DNA of 64,000 nt, taken from assembly GCA_002914845.1 (NCBI GenBank), contig JXTC01000055.1, positions 820,162 through 884,161 of the forward strand, read 5' to 3'. Of the stretch, positions 24,202-35,505 are shown piece by piece. This DNA is from Trema orientale (taxonomy: Eukaryota > Streptophyta > Magnoliopsida > Rosales > Cannabaceae). Position numbers and translations under genes: made by a program. Position 1 is the first letter of the stretch, and each line of letters starts with the position of its first letter. The notes beneath the pieces are model-generated. The model saw only the letters and a program-made list of their open reading frames with translations. It did not search any database and was not told the DNA's origin.

Positions 24202-24869
24202 ATGTCCTAAAAGCTCTTATTGCAAAGGTCAAACAGTGTAAAGACATTATTGAAACTACTAGTGTTCGTTTTTAAATTTTCATTGTTGCCAACTCCTGGC
24301 ATTTCTGAAAGTTGCCCCGCAAAATGAAGCTACTACAAGAAATAAATATTTGTATATAGGACGCACACGGATCATGACTCATCACATAAATACATTTTTC
24401 AAAAGCTTAAGATTAACCGGCCGGCCTCTACTTCCTTGGTCAGTACCCTGCACTTTTTTATAGGCCACACGTGATGAATTGATGAACACTGCTTAATCTT
24501 TGGGTAAGTTTATATGTTTTTGAAAAATGCTAAAAAAGTGCTAAATTCATTATCTTTTCTATTTTTATGTTTCATTGGTTGACGTTAGATTTTACTGTGC
24601 TTTGCAATAACATTGAAACGTGAGATACTAATGAGCAAGTATAGGTACTTCACTAATAAGTGTGTCGGGGCCCATTTGAATTTTTTGGTAAATTCCACAC
24701 CTGTATTTGTGTGTTTATTTACTCTCTTTATTTATTTATTTATTTTTTTTTTTTGTAAAAAGTGTTTTCTTAAATAATGGAATTCATGTGCCCGTAATGG
24801 TGCGTGGCTTATTGGTTATTGTTATTGACGGAATAATATTGGGTTAAGTAGCCAAATGACGTACACTTA

Positions 24870-24990
24870 ATAACCTATAGAAATTAAATTTTAAAAGAGA
24901 AACTCTCTCTTTCTTTATATCCCTCGAGCCAGTGACCTTGGGCAAGATGCTTACACACCCTTACCACCAAGACTGCAAGAGGGAAAGAGA
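24870..24990 (-). mobile_element. Possible SINE, minus strand
   Basis: The minus strand shows AGTCTTGGTGGTAAGGGTGT (box A-like, 24954-24973) followed by AAGGTCACTGGCTCGAGGG, the usual position and flavour of a SINE box B, though imperfect. No target duplication was found. Confidence 0.4.
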
Positions 24991-24999
24991 GACTCAGCA

Positions 25000-26044
25000 T
25001 AGAAAAAGAGTGACTATAATATAGAATCCTGGGACATTCTACAAGGAAAAAGTGTAACAAATTATATATCTATGGAAAAAAATTGTAGATATAAAAAATT
25101 TAGAAATAAAAAGTGGCACTGTTCTAAATTTTTTTTCAATAATATTTGTTTTAGACATCTAATGAAAATTCTCTTCAATATAGAAGAAAAAAAACGTATT
25201 AATAAGATTTTTCTTAAGTAACATTTTAAGAAGATTTTGACTTTTTATTGCACTTTTAAAATGTAAAGCAATAAAATTTATTTTTCATCAAACATATGCC
25301 CTGATTTTCTCTTTTTCGCTGCTCTAGATGGCTCGTGCTATCTTCGTTTTTTGTTTAACATGTCATAAACTCATTTAGCTAAGAAACAGGTCAATTATTA
25401 GCAATGCGAGTAGAAACCACGTAATTTCAACGAATTAATTGTATGTTTCTTAAAAGTGGTAGACTATTAATCATGAAAAAAAAATACAGAAAAGTGTAAT
25501 TTTGTGTCAGACAACTTCTTCATTTTCATTTTGAAGAACGAAGCTAATCAAAAGGNAATTACGAGAGAGAAACATGGGATAGCTTCTGCTGACAACATTA
25601 TTATAATTAGTTAGATATTTGGTTAGCTTATTTGATTGTTTCTTTTCTCATAAATGACAATACATTAAACAAACTTGATTCTATTTCGACATAAATGATT
25701 TAGAACTATACATTTTAGTGCTGTATCTATTTTTGTAACTTTTAACAAAACATGATCAATTTGATCTTATATTCCCCTCATGATTCCTCCACATCCGGGG
25801 ACACAACTAGTTAGAATATTGTTTGGATGACTAGAAAAAGAAAAAACGAAATAAAATAATCAGCTCTGCTCAACTGTTGATTTTTCAATTACTCTACTTA
25901 ACAAATTATAGCATAAGAATATTTGTTCCGTGCTAAAATTAATGTGAGAGCTCTTTAAATATATATATATAGGCCATAATTCTGATAAGTATTTTTTTTC
26001 CTAGCCGTTAGATCATTTTTTAATAGCTATCATAATTTGAATAA
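25000..26044. other. Intergenic, no gene recognised
   Basis: AT-rich, with one ambiguous base at about 25556. Nothing supported. Confidence 0.5.
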
Positions 26045-26197
26045 TTAGAAAAAAAATAACAATAAATATATATTATTTAATGCTCTTTCTCTCTCTACCT
26101 TTTACTATGAAAAGACGTACATGATAAATTTTAAGTGGATAAAATAATATCTATAAATAGGTTAAAAAAATACCTATTAGATTGGTACCTATAGTCT
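26045..26197 (-). repeat. Partial MITE copy related to 40190-40360
   Basis: The reverse complement contains AGGTACCAATCTAATAGG, TACGTCTTTTCATAGTAAAA and GAGAGAGAAAG, in the same order as in the complete element at 40190-40360. The end at lower coordinates is not recognisable, so this copy is truncated or decayed. Confidence 0.6.
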
Positions 26198-27040
26198 ATA
26201 AAAATAACTGAATGATCAGTAAAATACTTGAACTGTTTTACCGTTACCATTCATTGGTTTGACTTTTTGAGCTATGTCATCACGAACTTTAATTAGGTTA
26301 TATGCTATTCTAGTATATTGATATATAACATAAATTATTTATAATTTGCCCCACTAGTTTTTTTTTTTTCCCTCTAAATTTTGTATCTATGTCTTCACTA
26401 TTAAAAGTGAATCGTCACATTCAATCTACCTCAAATCACACCGATATATTTATTTATTTTACATGCATTATAAATCTTCTTTCTTTCATATGGATAAGAT
26501 CCTTTCCCGAGAATAAGAAATTGAAGCAAGAAAAAATGATTTTTTTAAAAAAAAAAAAAATCCTTCACAGTGTGTTCTCATAAATAGTGCCAAAGAAGTT
26601 TATGTTTAGAAAAAGTGCTCTCTTTTTTTTTTTTTTTTTTCCCGATAATAAAGAAACGAGAGAAAAAGTGCTCTCATTTCCACTATCGTGTACTCCTTGA
26701 TTTTTCTTTTCAAGGGTTGAAAGCATACACTATACTCATCTGCCATACTTATATTTTTATGAGAGAGAGGAATAGAAGAGACCTACTTTTACTTGGTGAC
26801 AACGACATTAGTTATAGTAATTAGATATTGCTTTATCTTTCCAGCCCAAAAATTGGGGAGGAAAAAAAAAATCATAATAATAATATTTATGTTTCTCTAT
26901 TAAATGACTCCAACTGAACAGCTTTTAGTTGTCAGGCATACTGGGCGAAAGAGAAAACAATTTCTTACTTGCTTTGCTTCCTCTTACACCCATAATAAAT
27001 TTAGGAGTACTTGGGAGAAAACAGAAGACTTCTCCAAAGC
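26198..27040. other. 5' flank of gene B
   Basis: AT-rich, with long T-runs near 26623-26640. Small open frames here are not called. Just before gene B the 17-bp GCATAGATAGTATATTA occurs twice, at 27040-27057 and 27069-27086. No clear TATA box was found. Confidence 0.45.
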
Positions 27041-27101
27041 ATAGATAGTATATTATTATTTTGAAAGCGCATAGATAGTATATTATAGAGCAAAAGTAAA
27101 A

Positions 27102-30100
27102 ATGAAAGGCCGATATCCCTCTACGGTGTCGTTTTTACTTGTTTGTGTTCATGTGTTTCTATGGAGTAGCACCACCGAAGCTCGGGTTAAGATACCGGCC
27201 AATAAGACTGTTCCAGCCGTTATTGTTTTCGGAGACTCAATTGTCGATACGGGCAATAACAACAACAATCTCTTGTCGCCGGCGAGGTCCAATTTCCCTC
27301 CTTACGGTCGTGACTTCAGAGGAGGAAAACCCACTGGAAGATATTCAAATGGAAAGGTTCCATCGGACCTCTTAGGTTTGAAATTTTTCTCTCTAGATAT
27401 AGCTTTATTTTATGCGTGACAATTTCCTGGTCATATGATATCACACTTGCTACTTTTTTTTTTTTTTTTAAATTTTTCTTACTTGACCAAAAATTGGCAT
27501 TTCTTTGATACCCGTGATTTATAAAAAAGAAAAAATTGAAAAGGGTGCGTATGTGATCTATGTTTTTGACATGATGTTTTGGCATTTCTATAAAATATGT
27601 TTGACTTTGAGGTATTGACAGGTCAATGTGCATGGATTTTGGAATACATGTTCATTTGTAATTTGTTAATGTTACATTAAAATTACATATAAATGGGTTT
27701 TATAAACCTTGGAAATATTGCTAGGTGGAGGTCATAAATTAGTTGTTGTGACGTGGTAGCGAGACTATGGAGCTATCATCAGATTTTATGATTAGAAAAA
27801 GTGAAAAGGCAAATATTAGATTCTTGTATAAAACATGCTGCAGTTACTATTTATTATAAACTCAACTGTTTCTTCCTGACTCCCAATGCATTGTGGTCCC
27901 TTGAGCTACAATATAATAATTCTCATTTTGTTTCCCTTTATGAGGGTGGAAAAGGCCCTCTTGATTTGTTTGTTTCCATTTTTCCGTTTGAAACTTATGC
28001 CTTCTTCTCTTGTTGAACCAGTTTGACATTAATCGGAGATAGTTCCTCGATTTATGGAAACAAATTTAGAATTTGTATAGATATAGGACCTTAAAAAAAA
28101 GGGTCGTTTTATACTTTTATGATGAATTTGTTCCTTGGGCTTGTGGATATTATTAAGCTCTGAAACATATGTCTGCAAACCTTTATAACCTGAACTAGCA
28201 AACCTTTATAATCTGAACTACGAGGCTTTACTTTTAATAATGTTTCAAAAGACCAAAGCATAATTAATGTCCTTTTCTTACGAATCACTTTTTGTAAAGC
28301 TTCAGATTTACTCTCGTACTTAACATGTTTGGATTCTTTGATTACATATGAGAATAGAAAAGAAAGTAGAGCTAATACTCATCTTTTTGTAAATATCCAT
28401 CTTTTTTATTTCTATAAGTAAATAATCGAATATATCTATTTTAATATTAAGCATCAACTGATATACTAAATCAAATTTACTATACCGACATTTTAAGTGT
28501 CAAAATCGGTCAATTCATGAAAAACCCCAAACGATTAGGCTTTGAATTGTTGTGGATCAGTTTGGTGCTTGATTTTTTTTTTTTGGCATTTATTTTATAG
28601 TTTTAAGTTTTTTAATAGTTTTTATATGTGAAGTAAATTTTAAATTTTCTAAAATTTTTAAATCAACTCTAAATTATAAATGCTTACTCTAGAAACTACT
28701 ATTTATAAAAATCTCTCGAAAAGGAAGGTGAGTTGAACCCGAAATAATTTTTAGTTATAAATTTCAATAATTATTATTCTAAAAAAGACCTACCAGTTAG
28801 TTACACTTTATATACAAAAAATAAAAAAAAAATAAAAAACAGCAGTTTAGATATTTTATTTTATTTTCAAATCTCAGCGGATGAATTGGGAATTAAAGAG
28901 CTCTTGCCACCATATGCGGCTCCAAATTTAACACCTCAAGACCTCCTCACTGGTGTCTGCTTCGCTGTAGGTGGAGTAGGATATGATCCATTGACGTCAA
29001 AACTCGCGGTACATTATTTTTACCATTTGATAAGTTCTTCTGAAAATCTAATTAGTGAAATCCATTTTTCATTTAAATATATTAAGGTATAAATTTCATT
29101 TGTTTTTATTATAAAATCTAAGTTAAATATTACGTGACAAAGCAGGCTGTTCCACCACTAACTGACCAATTGGAAAAGTTCAAAGAATACATAGAGAAGT
29201 TGAAAGCAATAGCGGGAGAAGAAAGAACAAAGTTCATCCTAGCTAACAGCGTGATTTTTGTGGTACTAAGCAGTAACGATATTGCAAATACATACTTTAC
29301 TGCCCGTGTGAGGAGCTTGCAATATGATGTTCCTGCTTACACTGACTTTATGGTCAGTCATGCTTCTGAATTCGTGAAGGTAACTCTCTAGTTACTTCTT
29401 GTCACAATTTACACACACAAAAAAAAAGAAATCTTAAAAAGAAAAAACAAAACACATCATTTTGTTTTACCTTAGCTGCATTTGAATATTCTAAAGTGTT
29501 ATTCTGGCTACCAAAAAACACAAGAAAGCAAAAACATATTGGCCTATGATGGAAAATAAGGCAAAATCAATATGTATATGTCATTTATGAGTATCAAAAC
29601 AGTCTAAGGGTTAAAATCATGGTATATCAAGATAACTCGAAATACTGATGAATCTCTATGATTTGGTGCAAAACTTAACTGACGTATATGGATTGTTCGA
29701 TAATTCCTATGTGTCACGTAGTTATGTCCAAAATAGAATATTGATGAATTTCTCTGATAATTCATTTGTGATGTGATTATGATCTAATTTGGTTTTGTAA
29801 ATTGGAAGGCATTATTCGAACTTGGGACGCGAAGAATAGCAGTTTTGGGTGCACCGCCTATTGGATGCGTACCATCTCAACGAACTTTAGGAGGAGGCAA
29901 AGAAAGAAATTGTTATGAGCAAGAGAATGAAGCAGCCAAATTGTTCAATTCTAAACTCTCTGCATCGCTAGATTCCCTTAAGCCAAATATCGGCCCTGAC
30001 GCAAGAATTGTCTATGTCGATATCTATTATCCACTACTTGATATCATCCAAAACCCTACTCAATACGGTAAGTTTGTTCGATCGTTATGTTTAAAAAGTT

Positions 30101-30391
30101 TTGATTAATTAACTTATATTTTTCAGAGTTGTAATTGTTTGGTTCTCTCTTTCCTCTCTTTTCTTTTTCTTTTTTTTCTTTTTTTTTTTTTAATGTTTAG
30201 GGTTTAAGATCGCGAAAAAAGGCTGTTGTGGCACTGGGCTTATAGAGGCAGCACTACTATGTAACCCATTCGACACCACATGTGTGGATGAAACAGACTA
30301 TGTGTTTTGGGATGCTTACCATCCAACGGAAAAAGCATATAGAGTCCTAGTTAGTAATGTTATAAAAAAATATATAAACAGCTTTCTGTAA
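27102..30391 (+). CDS. GDSL esterase/lipase, EXL-like (gene B)
   Basis: Secreted SGNH-fold ester hydrolase, paralogue of gene A. Exons: 27102-27375, 28878-29008, 29146-29379, 29809-30067 and 30201-30391, giving 362 residues with the same phases as A. The last exon is short but clear ([20 protein letters not shown] to the stop). Residues 1-27 form a signal peptide. The nucleophile is Ser46 in [15 protein letters not shown], and Asp337 and His340 lie in FWDAYHP. Block III reads SSND (177-180): the usual oxyanion-hole Gly is Ser, though the Asn is kept, so activity may be altered. The segment [16 protein letters not shown] is shared with A. Exons 2, 3 and 5 have exactly the lengths found in A. 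Introns are 1502, 137, 429 and 133 bp. No disabling change was seen. Confidence 0.92.
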
Positions 30392-30758
30392 GAGAAGGTA
30401 ATCAGTTAATTTATATTTACTTTCACATTGTATTGATACTACTTCCTTTAATAGCTGCGAAGCAGCTAATTTGTTTGTCTTGTAATTTGCTTCAGAAAAA
30501 TGTATTTTGCTATTTTCTTCTCATTTTACGTTAATGCGATTTCTAGTTTCGACCCATATTTTATCCATTTTCCCCGGTCATGTGGTATAAGTGCTCCCCC
30601 ACAATTTGTTGTTTTTACTTTTTAAGATTATAATATCAAACTCATCACCGGGATGTTCCCCGGGCGTGGGATTGTTTTGCCCGGAGATTTTACTTGACTA
30701 TAAAAACATGTATACAAGGAAATGTTGATAGATGCCACGTTGAGGCGGCTTTTAAGAT

Positions 30759-31588
30759 GGGTCTTATAGCAAAATATTCAATTTCGGGCCTAATTTAAGA
30801 AATATCTGTTTTCTTTTCAAATGATATAGCAAAATGTTCGGAATATATATTTATATATCAAATGTATAATATTATATACCAAGCATAAAAATATATACAT
30901 TTAGTATATTTTAGTACACTAACTGAAATTGATAAATAAGTATATCTACCGAGTAAAAAAATATATATACTTAGACATTTAGCTATAAAATTTAAAAAAT
31001 AAACATATACTTAATTAAATTTAAAATATTGATTATCCACTTAAAATTTTCTTTTAAGATTACATATAAATATATATATATATGGCCATAATTTATATAT
31101 ATTGGATGATATAATACAATATATATCGGTTTTTCATTTTTGTTAGACACATACCACTATTTAAATCATGCAGTACTCTCCACTTAAAATAACAATAGAT
31201 TGTCGTGTCTTTATTAAAACATGTGTATAAGGAAATCTTGATAAATGTCACTTCTAGGTGGCTCACTTTTAGGGAAATATCAATGACAAAAAAGAAAGAG
31301 AAATTTAGATGAATGATCAATATTTTAAATTTGCTTAAATAGACGTCTATTTTTCAAATTTTATAGCTAAATGTCTATGTATATATATTTTTACACTTGC
31401 TAGATATGTTTATCTACCAATTTCAGTTACTGTATTGAAATATACTAGGTATATAATTTCTTATATTTGGTATATAAAATTTTACACTTGGTATATAAGC
31501 ATATATATTGGACATTTTGCTATAATATTTGACAAATAGATATTTACTTAAATTGAGTCCAAAATTTGGTATTATTTCTATAAGCCCC
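30759..31588. repeat. Large foldback downstream of gene B
   Basis: The arms at about 30759-31040 and 31312-31588 are inverted copies at roughly 80% by eye, sharing TTTAAATTTTATAGCTAAATGTCTA and TATCAATTTCAGTTAGTG-type phrases. The loop is about 270 bp. Separately, a direct repeat AAACATGTATACAAGGAAAT..GCCACGTTGAGGCGGC near 30704 recurs in altered form near 31219. The foldback begins about 370 bp after the stop of gene B. No coding capacity and no target duplication could be fixed. Confidence 0.75.
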
Positions 31589-31608
31589 GAAAAGAAATGA
31601 CTTCTTAC

Positions 31609-31895
31609 AAAAATGCACGCCTAAAGTTCAAAAAATTGAAAAACCCCATATGGGCTTTTTTCTTTTTAAATCCTGGATTTGTATAGAAAAATATTAGTTT
31701 TTTTTTTCAAATAGGCTTTTCCAAATTTAATTGAGGTAACTGGTCCGATTGATTGAGGTACTTGATACAACTCAGTTGAAGTAACCCTCAAAATGGTAAA
31801 AAGTGGTATTTTTCTAAATACTTTAAACAGTGGTATGTTTCTAAACATATTAGGGACTTTTCAGAATGATTGACCATCTAGGATTTTTCATTTTT
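31609..31895. repeat. Foldback MITE family F, copy 1
   Basis: The left end is ATTGAAAAACCCCATATGGG; the right end, read inverted, is TGAAAAATCCTAGATGG. Both sides then carry AGAAAAATA..ACTTTT-type blocks and a central GAGGTAACTGG. Other copies are at 33483-33842 and 45196-45760. I do not recognise a named family. Confidence 0.6.
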
Positions 31896-32181
31896 TTTTA
31901 TTTTACAATATATATCAAAATTCCTTGAAAGAAAAACTAGAACTTATAAGATATTTTGGCCATGTAAATTTAAGTTGAACAATTTGTATTTTTTATCATT
32001 AGACGAATTCTCTAATACAATCCTCCTTCTTAACAATAAATAAATAAAGATAAGAGGAAACTAGCAAGTGGATGTTTGTTTTGAAGACTAGTTTTTTAAA
32101 ACAAACGTAGCCTTCTAAATGATTAAAAAAAAGGAGGAGGGGGGGTGAGCGTATGTCTAGGTACATCAGTTAATAAACTAA

Positions 32182-32372
32182 GGGCCCGTTTGTGATAACT
32201 TTTACTTCCTGAAGTAAAAGCTCAAGAAGATTTTCCTAAAAAAGCTAGTGGGTCCATGCTTCATTAAAAAGGTCTTTTAATTAAAAAAAGATCTTCTAAT
32301 AATTCATCCAAACACCTCTAAAAGTAACTTTTGGACTCCAAAAGATCTTTAGAAGTCATGCCAAACAGGCCC
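32182..32372. mobile_element. Tourist-like (PIF/Harbinger) MITE
   Basis: Inverted ends GGGCCCGTTTG and, on the minus strand, GGGCCTGTTTGG, flanked by TAA at both sides (32179-32181 and 32373-32375). Inner parts are also inverted (AAAAGATCTTCTAA against TTTAGAAGATCTTTT-type arms). It is 191 bp, a textbook Tourist structure. Confidence 0.85.
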
Positions 32373-33164
32373 TAAGTATATCAATTAATTTAATTACTAT
32401 TTGACTTACCCAATAAATAAACCGAGTATAATTAGCTTTATTTCTTTACATTAATTATGAAATAAAAAGGATATTTTTAAATTCGATATTTATTTAGAAA
32501 AATATGACTTTTTACTACTCGAAGTACTTGAGATGTTCAGTCAGATTACCTCTTCAAATCTGTTAGGTAACCAATCAAGGAGTTTTCAAGAAAATTAGGT
32601 CATTCTGAAATTTTTAATTTTGGGTATTCTAAATAATGAAAAGGTCTGTAAATATATAGTGTAAATATATACCATACAACATGAATTTGATATATAAAAT
32701 GCATAAATTAAAAACATGTTTGAAACTATTAAAATAAAAAAAATTGGGTCTTTTGTGAAATATAAGGCCAAAAAATTGATACTGAGCATAAATTTCAGCC
32801 TGGTATAACAATTTTTTGCAAAATTGACATAAATATTAGTAATTTTGACTAAAATAATTTTTCTAAGAGTGTTTTGAAAAATTATTTTTCTAGTAGTATT
32901 TTAGTATTTTGTGATCTTGTGTGACAAAGGATAACACAATTCATGACTATTAAGTAGCCATAGAAAAGTCATAATTTTATAGTTACAAATTGTGTGATCC
33001 ATTGTCATACAATTTATGACACTACTAAACAAAAAAATTGGGCTTCTAACAAAATTCCAAGCTCAAAGTAGCAAGAATTGAAAAATCGAATAAATTAGCT
33101 GTATACCACTTTTTTTTTCTTTATTAATTAAATCTACCACCATACCATTTTTTAAAAATAAATT

Positions 33165-33405
33165 CTTGACGAATTCTTGACGATCTTGACGGATTCTTGA
33201 ACGATTCTTAACGTTAGTGGTGATCTTGATGAATTCTTGATGAATTTTTGACGGATTCTTGACGATCTTGATGGATTCTTGACATTGGCGGCGATCTTGA
33301 CGGGTTCTTGATAAATTCTTGATGGATTCTTGACAATCTTGATGATTCTTGACAGATTCTTGATGTCAGTGGTAATCTTGACAGATTCTTTATGGATTCT
33401 TGACT
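33165..33405. repeat. Degenerate minisatellite
   Basis: About 20 imperfect copies of a 10-13 bp unit close to GGATTCTTGAC, in places alternating with GATCTTGAC. A longer period of about 75 bp is marked by TTAGTGGTGATCTTGA, TTGGCGGCGATCTTGA and CAGTGGTAATCTTGA. It lies inside the 1.9-kb inverted-repeat element. Confidence 0.85.
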
Positions 33406-33482
33406 AATTACCTCCCAAATGTGGTAGAATCTAATAGTGGTGCTAAATTTAGTTAAACATTTGAAAAAAGTGGTAATTGTCT

Positions 33483-33842
33483 ACTTAATCCTGAAAAATC
33501 CTAGATGGGTTGAATTTTTTGAAAAATTCCGAATTGATTTAGAAAAATATCACTTTCTAAAATTTTTTTAGATAAATAACATTTTTACTAAATATTTATG
33601 AAAATACCACTTTTTCCTTTGAAATTGGTATTTTTCAATAGTACTCGAGGTAACCAATTGGGTTACTTGGGATAACCAATTTATTTATTTGAGGTAACCG
33701 ATCTGGCAACTTGACTGACTTCAAATATCTCATCAATTAATAAAAAGTATTATTTTTCTAAATATTTTAAAAATGGTATTTTTCTAATTATAATCTAGGA
33801 TTTTTCGAACGATTTCAGAATCCAGGATTTTTCAATTTTCGT
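33483..33842. repeat. Foldback MITE family F, copy 2
   Basis: The left end is CTGAAAAATCCTAGATGGG; the right end, read inverted, is ATTGAAAAATCCTGGATTC. Both arms include TTTAGAAAAATA blocks, and the centre has CGAGGTAACCAATTGGG. It is the best preserved copy of the family here. Confidence 0.65.
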
Positions 33843-34946
33843 GAAAAATTATCGTAAAAAGTCATTTTTCCTTAAGAAATTTAAAAATTAGGCAATATAT
33901 GACTTTTTTTTTTTTGAAAAGAATTGGAAATAAACGGTAGAATCAAGTTTTTCTGGATGAGGTACCTTATTTTTTAGAAAAATACCACTTTTTAGAAAGT
34001 TTTTAAACAAATATCATCTTTTAAAATAGTAATTGGTAACAAAATTTCGAGCACTGGTAACTAGTAACTAAAAGTATTTATAACTAGTATATAACTAGTA
34101 ACTGGTAACCGGTAACTAATTTTGAGACACTAGTAACTAGAAACTATTTTAAAAATAGTATTTTTCTAAAACATTTTGAAAGTGGTATTTTTCTTTAAAA
34201 AAAAATTGTACGGAAGTTGGAAAAAGAATCTAAAAAGAATCTAACCCACTGTATGTTTGTAATTATTTTTTATTTTTATAGATAGAAGTATTAGAAACCC
34301 AAAAAAATTGTCATACCGAGCTGAAATTTAGGCTTAGTATCAATTTTTCAACCTTATATTTCACAAAATAACCAATTTCGTTTTATAGTTTCAAACCTTT
34401 TTTTTTATATATACATTTTATATATAAAATTCGTGTTCCGTGGTAAATATTTACAATATATGTTTGCAGACCTTTTCATCTTTTAGCTTCAATTTAATAA
34501 TTAACTGTTATTTTAAAATAAAATGTTCATAATAAAATTAAAAGTCTATTAAATGAAAATGAATGTTTAGTAATAATTTGACTAGTAAAGAAGGTTTTTG
34601 AACAATTATTTTTGGGTGTTATAATAGTTATGGCAAAAAAAAAAAAAAAAATAGCGTTGCTTCGTTGCTTCTAGCTAGTAGCTAGCCTGGTACAGACCTT
34701 TTCGTTGACATATAAAATCAGTTACTTTTGAGTTTTTAGCTTGTCAAAGTGGTCTTTTGCATCGTAATGAAGAAGGATTGCTAACTACGTATGGGACATA
34801 ATTACTCAAGCTTATGTATCAATGACCACTTGTTCTAAGATTTATTGGTTACAAGTTAGTTGGGGCCGTCAAAAATTAAACAGGGGAAAGGAATATATAT
34901 AAGAGAGGAAGAAAGTCAATTTTAATGTTGAAAAGAGAGAGTTCTG

Positions 34947-35505
34947 TGTTAGGGAATAACCTTCTCAATAAACAAACAATAGTGAAAGCGATAAAATAAA
35001 TATGAAAAATAATGCCAAAATAAATAAATAAGACATACACAAAATTAGCGTGGTTCAATAAATTGGCTACGTCCACAGAGCTGCTGCAGATTTTTACTAT
35101 TGGGAGAAGAGGAACCTTTACAAGTGTTTACACTCAATACTCTCAACTCACATCCCAGATCCCGAATATACCCAAGAGAAAAAATTGTATTTTTTTTTCT
35201 CTCTCTCTAAGAATAAAACCTTCCAATTTTACTCTCACTAAACACTTGGTGTTTCTCACTTTTCTGGGATAATATACAGTGAGGAATATTACCCCCATTT
35301 ATAGTGTGAGGTTCCTCAGTCTTATACACGTTTTTGCCAATTTTTACCATATTTAACACTCGGGCAATACACGACTTATACACATTTTCTCCATATATAT
35401 TTAACATGTATTTAGTACACAGTTTGTACCGTGTTTTGTTGGCTGGCATAGAGCATTTAATGCTCATTACACGGTTTTGATAACCGTGTATATAACACGT
35501 CAATA
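34947..35505 (-). repeat. Copia 3' LTR
   Basis: 559 bp. It contains the AAACAAACAATAGTG and GTGGTTCAATAAATTGGCTACG segments shared with the partner LTR. Just inside it (35506-35520) the minus strand reads CTTCAAGGGAGAAAT, a polypurine tract, which fixes this as the 3' LTR. Confidence 0.9.

Larger units (their letters stand above)
32605..34505. mobile_element. 1.9-kb element with long terminal inverted repeats
   Basis: The left arm (about 32635-32820) and right arm (about 34303-34490) are inverted copies of about 185 bp. Shared phrases include GAAAAGGTCTGYAAA, TTTGTGAAATATAAGG, AAAAATTGATACT and AAATTTCAGC. The interior is non-coding and holds a minisatellite and a family F foldback. Known: long TIRs of 100-500 bp around filler DNA are typical of non-autonomous Mutator-like elements. 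The exact ends and 9-bp duplication could not be fixed, so the class is inferred. Confidence 0.6.
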
